Shown here: positions 1-10,999 of the stretch, piece after piece | Numbering within the stretch: the first letter of the stretch is position 1 | How the letters are laid out: every line of letters begins with the position of its first letter | Assembly (NCBI RefSeq): GCF_000276665.1 | Contig: NW_004955448.1 | Location: 902,903-966,902, forward strand | Origin: Chinchilla lanigera | Taxonomy: Eukaryota; Chordata; Mammalia; Rodentia; Chinchillidae | Reading direction: 5' to 3' | Length of the DNA: 64,000 nucleotides | Translations under genes and position numbers: made by a program | Notes under the pieces: generated by a model | What the model was told of the DNA's origin: nothing | Databases searched by the model: none | What the model saw: only the letters and a program-made list of their open reading frames with translations

Positions 1-107
1 TGGCCTTGAGCTCACTTTGTAGCCCAGGCCGGTCTCAAACTCGCAAGGATCCTCCTGCCTCAGCCTCCTGAGTGCTGGGATTACAGGCGTGTGCCACCCC
101 GCCCGGC
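1..107 (-). repeat. B1 SINE, cut by the window edge
   Basis: Antisense B1 from the GGCCTTGAGCTCACTTTG segment to the GTGCCACCCCGCCCGGC head. Confidence 0.9.
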
Positions 108-536
108 TTGGGAACTTTATTTTTCAAGTAATGGAAAATCAATGACAGACACACTTGCCGGGCTGCAAGCTTCTTTCCTCTGCTACCCTGAGTCTCCCTT
201 TCTAGAGTTAAGCATCTCTGCTGTGTGACAGGAGGATGGCAGATGCTGAGTCACTGCACCCCTCTGATCCACAGCATACTTAGGGCGGGTACCCCAAGTA
301 GGGGCACAAATACCCAGCTCTAAACCGCATCTCGCCCTTCATGGAAAGACCGGCCTGGTGACATGGCTTGATCATGAAAGGAGGGTTTCCAAAATCATAC
401 CAGGAATTGTGCAAGAGGTTTTCAAGACCCTAGAGGTACCAAGGTGAGGTTCAGGGTGTGTAAGGAGAGGACAGGCTCTCTTGAAATGGATGAAAATAAA
501 AAGACTTTGTATCACACTTAGAACAAGTTTTCAATA

Positions 537-682
537 GTCATGGATAGTGGCACATGCCAGTATTTCCAGCACTCAGGAGGAACAGGCAGGATGAATGTAA
601 GTTTGAGACCAACCTGGTTTTACAGTGAGTTCGGCAGCCTGAACTACACAGTGAGGGCCCGTCTCAAAATACAAACCAAAAC
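537..682 (+). repeat. diverged B1 SINE
   Basis: It contains CCAGCACTCAGGAGG and ends GTCTCAAAATACAAACC. It accounts for the 70-codon frame here. Confidence 0.7.
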
Positions 683-745
683 AAAAGTTTTCAGTGAGAA
701 CAAACTAGAAAATCTAGAAACTGATTTTTTAAAAAAATCTGTGCT

Positions 746-890
746 CCAGTGAGTTGTGGTGGCTCACACCTGTAATCCCAGAAGTCAGGGGGCTGAGGCA
801 AGAGAATCACCCATGAGTTTGAGGCCGGTCTGGGCTACATAGTGAGTTTAAGGCCAGCAGGAGCTGGACAGTGAGACCCTGTCTCAATAA
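746..890 (+). repeat. B1 SINE
   Basis: CACCTGTAATCCCAGAAGTC to AGACCCTGTCTCAATAAAAT, with the internal duplication. Confidence 0.85.
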
Positions 891-972
891 AATCGATAAC
901 CGACCAACCAAACAAATAAGTAAACAAAATCTGTGTTCACATCACCCAGGAAAGTTGCTTAATACTTCTTTT

Positions 973-1110
973 CTGAGCCAGAGTCTTACTATGTATTTCA
1001 GGTTGACCTTGAACTCACTATGTAGCGCAGACTGACCTTGAACTCACTGCAATCCTCTTGCTTCAGCCTCCCAAGCGCTGAGATTATAGGCATGTGCCAC
1101 CACATCCAGC
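973..1110 (-). repeat. diverged B1 SINE
   Basis: Antisense, from an AGAGTCTTACTATG start to GTGCCACCACATCCAGC. Confidence 0.8.
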
Positions 1111-1230
1111 GCTTAATTCACTTTGAGAATTACTCCTTTCGGGATATTTTTGTGTGTTCTGCCTTTGGTTAGGTGAAATAAATATTTGGTGAGATCATGT
1201 ATGTTTTCTAGTAGAGCTAAAGCAGGTATA

Positions 1231-1304
1231 GCTGGGCTGTGCTGTAGCTCAGTGTCCAGCACTTGCCTGGCAGGTACAAAGCCCAGGGTGGGTCCTGCGC
1301 CCCC
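1231..1304 (+). repeat. diverged ID SINE
   Basis: It has GCTGTAGCTCAGTG (A-box region) and CACTTGCCTGGCAGGTACAA. The B box is eroded. Confidence 0.6.
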
Positions 1305-1439
1305 TTAATTTTTCTGGCGTTGCTTTTGGCATTCCAGGTTCCCAGGGGTTTCTACCTCATGTCTTATGGTTTGAACTCTTTGATAAGTTTGAGTATTTTT
1401 CTGAAGGTCAGGTAGAACTAATGAAAATTAGAGAGAACC

Positions 1440-2340
1440 GCTTTTTAGTGAAAGGGTGGGAGGCGCGTTTGCGCGGCGCGGAGTGCTGAGAGACTGGTGA
1501 GGAAACGGTCCCACTTTCCCGAGGTGGCGTAGAGGGCTTAGGCTCAGATGGTAGAGGAAACTAAAGCGATGCAGCTTTCTTCTTTTTATTCCCTCCTTCT
1601 TCCTCCTTAGTAGAACTCCAGTTTTATTCAGGTGTCTACTTCAGGGAAGATGACCACGTTCCTGGTTCAGAGGTGTATCCTGATTTGTCTAAACCAGTCA
1701 CACAAGTCTATATTCCTTGCCGCTATTTGTGACTATTTTTTAAATGAGCATGACATGCAGCTTCGGGCGCTGGGCGCTGGGCGCTGGGAAGGCCGCGCAG
1801 GGAGCCCTGGGAAAGGTCTCCGCGTTCATCCTCACGTGCACGAGCAGGGCCTTACGCCGCATCCGCTCAGGTGGGCTCCAGCGCAGCGCCCAGCTCTCCG
1901 GGCCCCCTCCTGCACCCGCGGGGCAGCTGGTGCAAACAGAAAGGCAGAAACAGCCAGGGTCCTGATTGCGTCGTTCAGCCACCTGCTCTCCCATTTCCTG
2001 AGTTTGTTTCACGAGGAGAATAATGACACTGAAGACTTGCAAGGCGGGATGGAAGGAGAGGAAGACAGCGACACTGCCAGGGCTGTACTTTTTTGGGTGG
2101 TACTGGAATTGACTCCACCCAGGGCCTTCACACTTTCGAGACAGGGTCTTACTAAATTTCTGTTCTCCAGACTGGGCTTGAATGTTTGATGCTCCCGCCT
2201 TGGCCGTGGTAAATGTTCATGGTGAAGAGCAGCAGTGTTTCTGGTAGAAACGACCCGCACCTGGTCAGTCATGGAGGCGGAGCTGAGGGCTAATATCAGC
2301 GCCCAAGCCGTCAATGTGGATGTTATCTGCGAAAACTGAC
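1440..2340. other. locally CpG-rich patch
   Basis: CpGs cluster at 1460-1520 and 1760-1930 amid ordinary sequence. A 7-bp unit GGGCGCT occurs three times in tandem at 1765-1785. An open frame of 185 codons covers part of it but has no recognisable protein and runs into SINE sequence. It may be an old CpG island or regulatory patch. Confidence 0.4.
2101..2196 (-). repeat. B1-dID fragment
   Basis: CCCAGGGCCTTCACAC (ID half), then GAGACAGGGTCTTACTAAAT (B1 half). Confidence 0.5.
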
Positions 2341-2372
2341 ACCTCTGGGGGGAATCCAAAACCAGAAGAAAA

Positions 2373-2540
2373 CTGGACATGGTGGTGCACGCCTACAAGC
2401 CGGGCCCTCTAGGAGTCTGAGGCAGGAAGATTACAAGTTTGAACACATCTTGGGCAGTTTAGCAATTTGGACCCTGTCTCAAATTAAAAAGTAAAGAAGG
2501 GGCTGGGTTTATAGTAGTGTGATGGCTCTGGGTTCAATCT
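2373..2540 (+). repeat. B1-dID composite SINE
   Basis: CATGGTGGTGCACGCCTAC (B1) is fused to GGGGCTGGGTTTATAG and CTGGGTTCAATC (ID). Confidence 0.7.
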
Positions 2541-2670
2541 ATGTGCGCGTGTGCACACACATGAGGGAAAGATATTGAAATTATCATCTGTTTAAAGAAA
2601 AATGTGCCTCTGCCAACCTATTCTTTTTTTTGTTAGTTTTTTTTGTTTGTTTTTTGGTTTTTTTAAAGTT

Positions 2671-2815
2671 TTTTGAGACAGGGTATTGCTATGCAGTTCA
2701 GGCCAGTCTGATCTTGAACTCACTGTGTAGCCCAGGCTGGCCTCAACCCCACAGAGATCCTTCTGCTTCAGCCTTCCAATTGCTGGGGTTACAGGCATGT
2801 GCCATTGCGCCAGGC
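2671..2815 (-). repeat. B1 SINE
   Basis: GAGACAGGGTATTGCTATGC to CATTGCGCCAGGC. Confidence 0.9.
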
Positions 2816-2963
2816 TTTTGTTTTTGTTTTTTGTTTGTTTGTTTAACATCTCTGGTTTTAAAAGAGGTGTCTTATTTATCTCCTACCACTCCAGTAATAT
2901 GAAAGTTCAGGGAAAAAACAGGAAAATTCAGTCTTATTCTGACTGAATCAGAGCATAATCTTT

Positions 2964-3129
2964 TTTTTTTTTTTTTTTTTGGTCTTTTTGAGATATGGTG
3001 TCGCTATGTAGTTCAGGCTGGCCTTGACCTCACTTTGTAGCTCAGGCTGGTCTCAAACTTTCAACAATCCTCCTGCCTCAGCCTCCTGAGCGCTGGGATT
3101 ACAAGCATGTGCCCCCACGCCTGGCTCAG
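2964..3129 (-). repeat. B1 SINE with target duplication
   Basis: AGAGCATAATCTTT flanks it at 2950-2963 and 3130-3143. The start GAGATATGGTGTCGC is slightly diverged. Confidence 0.9.
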
Positions 3130-3235
3130 AGAGCATAATCTTTAATGAACCAGATTCTTTGTGGCTTTTGCAGAACAGAGAAAAAGAAAAATGCATCTGA
3201 GTAGACAATCTGTCTTATGAGAATAATGACAGTTG

Positions 3236-3655
3236 TATGAGTCTGTTTTTCATTTCTATAATGAGTTACCTGGGGCTGGATAACCTTACAGTGAAAAGTA
3301 ATGTAGCTTATGGTTCTGGAGAGTCAAGGGTGGACTCTTGTGATGATGACCTTCATGCTGGCAGTGGTCCAAGACAGCGCAGGGCACTGCACGCCAGAGA
3401 CAGGAGCACCTGGGTGTGAGCATTGCCTCTGGTCTCTCACTGTCTCTCTGCATAAAAAACCACCAGTGTTTTCAGTCACAGGGACTCCATTCTGATGATC
3501 ACATGTAGCCCTAATCACTTCCCAAGGCTCCACCTCTACAAGCCACAGGAGGATTCTCTTTCTATCTTCGTACCTCCTAAAGAGACAGAAATCCCAGCGT
3601 TTGAAGCTGGGGGGTACATCAAACCACTTCCAAGCCACAGCAACATCTCTAGTAT
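3236..3655 (-). mobile_element. MaLR-like solo LTR
   Basis: It opens on the plus strand with the ATTTCTATAATGAGTTACC and TGGGGCTGGATAACC pattern of antisense MLT/MST LTRs and continues with TAATCACTTCCCAAGGCTCC. It is diverged, and no internal ERV sequence is attached. Confidence 0.6.
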
Positions 3656-3681
3656 GTCAGGTTTTGTGCAGAGGGTTTTTG

Positions 3682-3763
3682 GGTTTTTTTTTGATACTGG
3701 GAATTGAACTCAGGACTTGCACTTGCCAGGCAGGCGCTTGTGCTGCTGAGCTATATCCCCCGC
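3682..3763 (-). repeat. ID SINE with 17-bp target duplication
   Basis: Flanked by TGTGCAGAGGGTTTTTG at 3665-3681 and 3764-3780, perfect. The body runs from GATACTGGGAATTGAACTC to the ATATCCCC head. Confidence 0.92.
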
Positions 3764-3798
3764 TGTGCAGAGGGTTTTTGCAAACTATTTCCAATCCT

Positions 3799-3964
3799 CT
3801 TTTTTTTTTTTTTTGTCTTTTTTTTTGAGACAGGGTGTAGCTAAGCAGTTCAGGATGGCCTTGAGCTCACTTTGTAGCCCAGACTGGTCTCAAACTCGCA
3901 ACGATCCTCCTGCCTCAGCCTCCCAAGTGCTGGAAGTACAGGCATGTGCCACCATGCCCAGCTC
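3799..3964 (-). repeat. B1 SINE
   Basis: TCCAATCCT flanks both ends. Long poly(T) start. Confidence 0.9.
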
Positions 3965-3984
3965 TCCAATCCTGACTCTGCCTG

Positions 3985-4125
3985 GGAGGTATTATTAGTC
4001 CAGATTTATAATGAGGGAAGTAGAGGTTTAAACAGATTAAGTAATTCACCCAAAGACATAGTTGGTGTTACTTGAGACCAGGTCCACGTTTCCAAGGCAC
4101 ATGCCCCTGTAGGCACACGCTGCTG
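3985..4125 (-). repeat. MIR fragment
   Basis: GATTAAGTAATTCACCCAAA matches the conserved antisense MIR core. Diverged. Confidence 0.5.
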
Positions 4126-4897
4126 GCTGTTTGAGAAGGAGAGGGAAAAGCAAGGAAAGCAGTGGCTGGGAACGTACACACTCTTCATTAGTGGATGTCT
4201 GCCAGAGCCAGGGAGGGAGCAACTGGAAAGATGGTAGCAAGCCCTGAATTCCGCTGCCACCGCCCAGTCTCCATAGCCAGCTAGGTGATCTTGAGACTCT
4301 TAGATGTAGAACGCACAGTTCCAAGGCAACCTGGTCCTCCACTACGGGAGAAATTTCATATTTACTGAAAATGCCTTTTTCCAAAGCTGTGCTGGTGGGA
4401 GGGCACTACAGCTGGAAAAGGCCTGAAGGATTCAGGGAGTGGTCCCAGGGTTCTGTCTGCAGCTGGCTTGTCTTTTCACTGTATACTGCTTTGGTTAGAC
4501 TCGTTCATGGCCGTGGTTTTTTCTACCTTTTCCACGTGAATGAGTCCCAAATATTTATACAGAGGGCTCTTTCCGCTCGCACACCACCTCATGTTTCCTC
4601 CCGGTGTTCTCGCCCGCATCTCAAACGCAGCAGTCTGAAACTGAACCAGCATTCCACCCTCAACTGAAACCTCTTTTCATCCAGCATTCCTTCTCCTGCG
4701 CAGTCATGCCAGCCAGCTCATGAGCTCAGGAGCTACTGAGCTCAGTGTTAGTATCCATAAAATGGGGGTAAAACTGGAACAAAAACGCAGAGCACACACA
4801 TACACTGGCCTACTTCTCTTGCTCCAGCTCCTGGGAAAAGACAAAAATTAAATTATAGCAATAACCAGGAGGCTTAATATATTTAAAGTTACTGGTA

Positions 4898-5004
4898 GGG
4901 GCTGGGGGTTTAGCTCAGTGGCAAAAGCGCCTGCCTGGCAAGCGCAAGGTCGTGAGTTTGGTTCCCGGTACCGGAGAAAAACAAAAATAAATAAATAAAT
5001 AAAT
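4898..5004 (+). repeat. young ID SINE with 13-bp target duplication
   Basis: AAAGTTACTGGTA at 4885-4897 and 5005-5017. The body is close to the copy at 41371, with an intact TAGCTCAGTGG A box and an AAATA-rich tail. Confidence 0.93.
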
Positions 5005-5017
5005 AAAGTTACTGGTA

Positions 5018-5805
5018 CCTCTAGCAGTGTTACTCAAAACTGTACGCAATGGATAACATCCAGAAGGGAACTGACTGCAAAGCGGAGGCCAGGGACAGAG
5101 GCCTCTAACTTCAGCACCCTTTGTAACTCTTGGATGCACCTAGACTGTTCAAAACAGCAAGCAAATTAAAACCACCGTGAGAAAACAGTGGCTGACGCAT
5201 GTAAGACTCCGAGCACAGGCTTTCCTTCGTAGGTGGCACGTGCCCATCAGCATCAACACCAGGACCGAATTACAGGCCTTGAGCTCTTTTCTGTCTCTTG
5301 ACAGGGCAGGGATAATTTTAGAGAACGCCACAGCCCAGGCAGCAGCAGCACCGCCCAGCCCTTCTGCACCTGTCGCTGGCGCACGGTGGCGGAGGTGATC
5401 TGCTGGGTGATGGGGTCCGTCATGCGGCGGCACACGCTTGTGTTCGGATCACGCAAGTGAGCAAGAATAAACGTGTGTGCTCCCTCTTGCCCTGTCCGAA
5501 GTACTCCCTGCTCAGAAATGTGCACTGTACAGAGAGTTCACAGGGGTGAGAGACATCGACTTGTGATAGCCCTCTGGCTCATTCAGAGAAGCTGGGCTCT
5601 GGAGAAAAATTCTACAAACACTCTTTCTGTCTCCACGTCAACTTCACCGACGTGGTGGCCTCAGATCGCTACCCAACTTCTCCGAGCCTTACCATACTTT
5701 GTGTACAAAGTGGTTGTGATAATCTCATTGCAGAGTCGTTGGGGAGGGCGAGGGCTAAATGTCACCACGTGGGTAAGCCGTCTCACTCACAGTAGGTGCT
5801 CACTC
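5018..5805. other. no recognisable gene or repeat
   Basis: Mixed-composition sequence. Its open frames (60-130 codons) overlap one another on both strands and match no family I know. Confidence 0.5.
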
Positions 5806-5971
5806 TTCAGGGCTGGGGGAGGGTGCTGGGGTTCAAACCCAGGGCCCTGCTCATCAAGGCCCGCACTGTAACAGGGAGTCGCATCCAGTGAGGCGCTCTG
5901 TAGTGACGATTGCTGGCTGCTTTGGTTTCTTTGGGTTTGTGGCTAGTTTGTTTTGTTTTGTTTTGCTTTGT

Positions 5972-6103
5972 TTTTGTTTTTTGTGGCAGGGTCTCTCTCT
6001 ATGCAGTTCAGGCAGGCTTTGAACTCGCTATGTTGCTCAGGCTGGCCTTCGCTCACTGTAATCCTCCTGCTTCAGCCTCCTGAGTGCTGGGATTACAGGC
6101 ATT
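5972..6103 (-). repeat. B1 SINE
   Basis: CAGGGTCTCTCTCTATGCAG to GATTACAGGCATT. The head is truncated. Confidence 0.85.
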
Positions 6104-6123
6104 CTTTGGTTTTTTTCAAAAGC

Positions 6124-6257
6124 AGTTTTTTTTTTTTTTGTCTTTTTGAGACAGGGTCTCGCTATGCAGTTCAGGCTGGCCTTGAGCTCATTTTGTAGCC
6201 CAGGCTGCTCTCGAGCTTGAAACAATTCTTCTGCCTCAGCCTCCTGAATGCAAGGCC
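6124..6257 (-). repeat. B1 SINE, 5' truncated
   Basis: Poly(T) and GTCTTTTTGAGACAGGG to CAGCCTCCTGAATGCAAGG. Confidence 0.88.
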
Positions 6258-6281
6258 TCCCCCTCAACTTCTAAAATTTTA

Positions 6282-6390
6282 CTTTGAGACAAGATCTTGC
6301 TAAATTGCCAAGGCTGGCTTGAACTCGAGATTCTCCTGTCTCAGCCTTCCAAGTTCTGGGATTACAGGCTGGCACTGCCACATCCAGCAT
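6282..6390 (-). repeat. old B1/7SL monomer
   Basis: GAGACAAGATCTTGCTAAAT and CAAGTTCTGGGATTACAGGC. It lacks the internal duplication. Confidence 0.7.
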
Positions 6391-6737
6391 GAGGTTTCAA
6401 TTTTTGAAACCAAAAAATCAGTATCAGACACATTTTGATTGGCTAATGCATTTTGCTATTTATGAAATAACAAGCAAGATTGTTCTTTTGATTACAGAGG
6501 TAAAAAGTCAGCGGAAGGGATTTTAGTTCTGGTTATAGCTCACCAGGCTGGCTATGGCATCTCTGAGACTGCAAGGGCTGCTGCCGGGTTAGGCTGTGAG
6601 ACTGGCCACACGTCCTCCCAGTTCAGGGCCATTCAGTTAATGGCCAGAGTCGCCCGCCTTGTGAACAGCTCAGTGAGGATAGGATCAGCTGTGAGAATTC
6701 TTGCTTCAGCGCCTGAAATTAGAGTTAAATGTGTGAG

Positions 6738-6840
6738 GTTATCTGTAACCCTAACACACGGGAGGCCGAGGCAGTAGGATCACTGCAAGTTCAGCTGGGA
6801 CTACATAGTGAGACCCTGTCTCAAAAAAACCAAAAAGTAA
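6738..6840 (+). repeat. B1 fragment
   Basis: CTGTAACCCTAACACACGG to CCCTGTCTCAAAAAAACC. No duplication. Confidence 0.7.
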
Positions 6841-7044
6841 GTAAGTAAATAAAAATGAAAATAAAGGGCCAGGTGCTAACATTCACTATGGACCTAAATC
6901 CTTACCAGCCTTGTTACTCCCCCTGCACCTTCGCTCCCCTCTAAATCCCAACCTGCTCACCCCCGACTCCTCAGGAAGAAGGCAGGACGGGCCTGAGTTC
7001 CACACAACACCCACTGTGCACAGTGCTTCCCATCGCAGTAATTC

Positions 7045-7199
7045 TTTTTTTTTTGTCTTTTTGACACAGGATCTTGTTATGCAGTTCAGGCTGCCCTTGA
7101 GCTCATTTTGTAGCCCAGGCTGGTCTTGAACTTGAAACGATCCTCCTGCCTCAGCCTTCTGAGTGCCAGGATTACAGGTGTGTGTCACCACACCAGACA
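7045..7199 (-). repeat. B1 SINE
   Basis: A related sequence (ATCGCAGTAATTCT and ATCACAGCAATTCT) flanks it as a target duplication. Confidence 0.9.
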
Positions 7200-7232
7200 T
7201 CAATCACAGCAATTCTAATCACCCAGTGTTGT

Positions 7233-7342
7233 TTTGTTGTTGTTTTGTTTTGTTTTGTTTTTTTCTTTTGTACTGAGAATCGAACTCATGACCTCAGGCC
7301 TGCCGTGCAAGCACTTATGCCTCTGAGCGATACCCCTGGTCC
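7233..7342 (-). repeat. ID SINE with 14-bp target duplication
   Basis: TCACCCAGTGTTGT at 7219-7232 and 7343-7356. GTTTT-rich tail. Confidence 0.92.
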
Positions 7343-7755
7343 TCACCCAGTGTTGTGAGTGGCGGGTGCCGCCAGGCCGTGAACCGCGTGGTGGAGGAGA
7401 CTCTGGAGACCCGGTCTTGGGCTCAGAAGCCTGTGGTGTGTGGAGGGGAGGGTCAGAGTGGGAGCCCAGATTTCAGAGCCCATGTGGGGCACACATGTTG
7501 TTTACATCCACAATCACATAAAAGGTGCTGAGCCACCCAAGAGGGTTTTGCCAACAGATAGAAACACTTACCACGCAGCAGTTATGATGGCCGAATTGCT
7601 GAAATGCAGCTAGAAATGAAGGGACACAGTTACAAAACTGCACTAGGGTTTGCTAGTCGTTCCCGTCAGAGTACTCCGGTTTGCTTTCTGGCATAGAAAA
7701 CGTAGTTTCCAAAGAAATCATTAGATATAGAGTATCTCACTTCAAAATATTCATT

Positions 7756-7908
7756 AAGCCAGGCGTGGTCACGCATGCCTGTGATCCCAGCACTCGGGAG
7801 GCTGAGGCAGGAAGATTGCCATAAGTTTAAAGCCAGCCTGGGCTATATAGTGAGTTCAAGGCCAGCTTGAAGTACACGGTAAGTCCCAGTCTCAAAATAA
7901 AATAAAAT
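7756..7908 (+). repeat. B1 SINE
   Basis: GCCAGGCGTGGTCACGCATG to CCCAGTCTCAAAATAAAAT. Confidence 0.9.
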
Positions 7909-8257
7909 GAAAATATGATTTTTAAATATTAAAAAGGGTGAAGAAAGGACAGAAACAAAATTTTAGGAGTTGGTACCTCATGTAACAAACAGAGAAAGCT
8001 AAATTGTAAATTAGCAGATGTGGAAACCAAGAAGCAATCCAGTGTCCATGAGGGCCCTTGAGAAAAGCCCCCCCCCCAAGCCATTTGACTGACTATCTCC
8101 TTAAGCAGAAGGTGTAAGGTTTTCTTCCCTATGCGGACAATAAGGCTCTCTAAGCCAGAACAGGGGTTACTAGGTGTGAATAAACTGGCAAGACTGCTGA
8201 AAGAAGGCAGTGCTGAATAATAAAGGTTTTTGTGCTGAGGTGTTGTGCTCTTCAGTT

Positions 8258-8436
8258 TGTTTGTTTATTGATTGATTGATTGATTGATTGTTTTTTTGAG
8301 GCAGGGTCTCGCTATGCAGTTCAGGCTGTGCTTGAGCTCGCTTTGTAACTGAGGCGGGTCTCGAACTCACAGTGGTCCTCCTGCCTCAGCCTCCCAAGTG
8401 CTGGGATCACAGGTGCGCCCCACCATGCCGGGCAAC
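8258..8436 (-). repeat. B1 SINE with (TTGA)n tail
   Basis: Tandem TTGA units precede GAGGCAGGGTCTCGCTATGC. The head is CCCCACCATGCCGGGC. Confidence 0.9.
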
Positions 8437-8759
8437 ATACTCCTCAGTTTATATCCAACCTCCAGAATGCTGGCAGCCACTGCTAACCAGCCCCTCTAGG
8501 AAAGCGAACTGACATTTCTCCCCCAGAAAATGTGGGAAAAAACCGAATACAAGAAACATGACCTAGAGCCAATGCCCCCTCCCATAGAAATGGCCCTGGC
8601 AGAGCCCAGAGACTGAAAGCAGCCCACGCCATCGCCGTGGCACAGAGCTGTCCCTCAGCTCGAAAACCAGTCGGGGCCGGGAGCGCCAGACAGCTGAGGA
8701 AAAGCTCTGCCGGGGAAGCGGGAGGCGCAGCACACGCAGACAGGCGAGCGAACGGCTGG

Positions 8760-9430
8760 AGAGGAGAGAGCCCTGCGAACGTGTGGGGAGACAGAAATAT
8801 TAAAATCAACACTAGAGAACGAAAAGAACGGTTAGGAATTGAAAATACAAAAATAGAGTTTAAAAACTTAACAGAAGGTTTATGTCCAAAGTCGAGAAAC
8901 TCCCAGAAGTGAAAGCCAAATGACAACAGAGAGGACAAGAGGAAAGAAACGACGGAGGACCGTCCCGAGGCTCAGGTACCCTCGCACACGGGGACCCCAG
9001 GAAGAGAACAGAGATGAGACAGAACGATGGGAAGAGCGCATGGTGAACTGATGATTAACAAGATGTCCCCATCTAGTGGGGACCCCCCGCTGGCAGAGCC
9101 CCCAGTACTCACACAACGGGTGAGAACAGACCAGCACTGAGGCACAGCGACATGCTGCTTCAGAACCCCGGAGACAGGAGAAAAGCCCACAAGTTCTCAG
9201 AGGAGAACGCAGGTGTCACACCCGACACGGTGAAAGCAGGGTTGAGAGCAGGAATCCAAATGTTGGAAGACAGCGTGGGAGCTAATCCGGGTCCACACCG
9301 GACACAAGACACTGTTTTCAGTTTCTACCAGATGAAGTGAAATAGGAAGCGGAGCTGTAGGAGAACTCTTGGGGGAAATTCTACCTGCAAATACAGCTCT
9401 ATAGCACAGGGACTGAGAGCAAATACTCAG
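8760..9430 (+). mobile_element. old LINE-1 5' UTR/ORF1-side fragment
   Basis: Tracts such as TTTAAAAACTTAACAGAAGG, AAAGTCGAGAAACTCCCAGA and CAGAACCCCGGAGACAGGAG follow the ancient L1M 5' region and ORF1 neighbourhood. The reading frames are destroyed. The GC-rich stretch at 8500-8760 may belong to the same element. Confidence 0.6.
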
Positions 9431-9611
9431 TGTTCCAGAGCTGGATGGAGAAATAGATGACAGCAGGATTCCTTCTTAATCCGTGGATATCAACAGAATC
9501 ACAATAATGATAGCTAAAGCGTGTCAGGCATCTTACCAAGCACGTCTAACACAAATCAGCTGTGTAGTTCTCATGACAATCTAAACAGGCAGAAATAACG
9601 ACCACAATTTC

Positions 9612-9782
9612 TTTCTTTCTTTTTTTTTTTTTTTTGTCTTTTTGGGACAGGGTCTCACTATGCAGTTCAGGCTGGCTTTGAGCTCACTTTGTAGCCCAAG
9701 CTGGCCTCAAACTTGCAACGACCCTCCTGCCTCAGCCTCCTGAGTGCTGAGATTACAGGCCTGTACCACCATACCCGGCACA
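9612..9782 (-). repeat. B1 SINE inserted in a MIR
   Basis: ACCACAATTTC flanks it at 9601-9611 and 9783-9793. Confidence 0.9.
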
Positions 9783-9802
9783 ACCACAATTTCACATTTT
9801 TA

Positions 9803-9835
9803 CACTTGATCTTAGCCAAAAGGCTGAGAAGTGAT
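9803..9835 (-). ncRNA. U2 snRNA 5'-end retro-fragment (pseudogene)
   Basis: On the minus strand the 33 bases match the first 33 nt of U2 snRNA with two differences (G4A and G11A), including the CCUUUUGGCUAAGAUCAAG core. It is flanked by a perfect 19-bp duplication (9784-9802 and 9836-9854), so it is a retroinserted fragment without a poly(A) tail, not a gene. Confidence 0.88.
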
Positions 9836-9949
9836 CCACAATTTCACATTTTTAGTTATAATAATTAATTTACCAAGGTTACACACAGTGAAGAAGAGGG
9901 GCTAGACCCATTCTTTTAACCATTATGCTGTGGGGTTTGTTTGTCTGCT

Positions 9950-10136
9950 TATTTGCTTTAGATACTGGGGAATGAATCCAGGGCCTTCACAATGAGCTAT
10001 ATCCACAGTCCTTTTTTACTCTGGGACAGATTCTCCTTTAGTCACTAAATTGCCCAGGCTAGGCTCACCTTTATGATCCTTCTGTCTCAGCTTCCCAGAG
10101 GGCTGGGATTATGGGTATGTGCCCTCAGGGCTGAGT
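9950..10136 (-). repeat. B1-dID composite SINE
   Basis: GATACTGGGGAATGAATCC (ID half), then AAATTGCCCAGGCTAGGCTC (B1 half). Confidence 0.75.
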
Positions 10137-10165
10137 AAATGTAAGTATTATTTTCTAAGACACTA

Positions 10166-10266
10166 TAGTTGCTGGGTATGATGGTGCATGCCTACACTCT
10201 CTGGGCTTTGAGAAGCAGTGGAAGGACTGGAAGTTTGAGTTTAGCTTGAGCAACTTAAAACAAAAC

Positions 10267-10303
<37 letters not shown>

Positions 10304-10370
10304 GTTGGGGATATAGCTCAGTGCAAGGGCCCTGGGTTCACTCCTCAGAATCCCCATCCCAAAATTTGCA
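10166..10370 (+). repeat. B1-dID composite SINE
   Basis: GGTATGATGGTGCATGCC, a CA repeat linker, then TTGGGGATATAGCTCAGTG. Confidence 0.75.
10262..10299. repeat. (CA)n microsatellite inside a B1-dID
   Basis: About 15 CA units follow an AAAAC-rich linker between the B1 and ID halves. Confidence 0.9.
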
Positions 10371-10429
10371 TTTAAATATTGCATTCACAACATTTGTTAA
10401 GCTCAATATATCTGCTCTCACTGACTTCT

Positions 10430-10579
10430 TTTTTTTTTTTTTGAGATAGGGTCTTGCTATGTAGTTCAGGCTGACCTTGAATTCACCACATGGTTCAGGC
10501 TGGCCTCAAACTCGCAGTAATCCTCCTACCTCAGCCTCCCAAGGGCTGGGATTACAGGCATGTGCCACCATGCCTGGCT
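10430..10579 (-). repeat. B1 SINE
   Basis: GAGATAGGGTCTTGCTATGT to CACCATGCCTGGC. Confidence 0.9.
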
Positions 10580-10784
10580 CACTGACTCCTTAAGACAGGA
10601 AAAACAGGCTTAGGAAAACTCTATTTTATGCTCTTAATATGTCGAGAAAGAGAACACAGAGGAAGGAGGAAGATCAGCTTTAATGTTATCACAAAATAAA
10701 ATCATGAACCCAGTTCATGATTTTTTTAAAGTGAGTACCTTAGCAAGCTAGAAAGAATTTTAGGAAACAATGCAAGGAAAGAAA

Positions 10785-10995
10785 AACACTGGTCATGGTG
10801 GTAGACACTTGTAATTTTAGCTACTTGGGAGGCTGAGGCAGGAGGATTACAAATTTGAGGCCAGCTTGGGGAACTTAGCGAGACCCTGTCATAAAATACA
10901 ATAATAAAATAAAATAGCAGGAGATGAACCTCAGCAGCAGAACACTTGCCTAGCATACATTGGCCATTGGTTCAATCCTTACCACCAAAGATTAA
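10785..10995 (+). repeat. B1-dID composite SINE
   Basis: GGTCATGGTGGTAGACACTT (B1), an A-rich linker, then CACTTGCCTAGCATACATTG (ID). Confidence 0.75.
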
Positions 10996-10999
10996 AAAA

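Larger units (their letters stand above)
9490..9930 (-). repeat. MIR split by a B1 and by a U2 fragment
   Basis: It starts with an antisense MIR tail and ends CATTCTTTTAACCATTATGC. Two later insertions share the site ACCACAATTTC inside it. Confidence 0.6.

Noticed and set aside
1632..2189. 185-codon frame
   Set aside because: It runs through a CpG-rich patch and into a SINE fragment, has no family resemblance, and overlapping frames exist on the other strand.
4898..5004. tRNA gene
   Set aside because: A- and B-box-like sequences are present, but it is an ID SINE with an A-rich tail and a target duplication; it cannot form a full cloverleaf.
8483..8938. 151-codon minus frame
   Set aside because: It is antisense to an old L1 5' region and resembles no protein.
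9803..9835. possible functional U2 gene
   Set aside because: Only 33 nt, flanked by a target duplication, with no promoter elements or 3' box.
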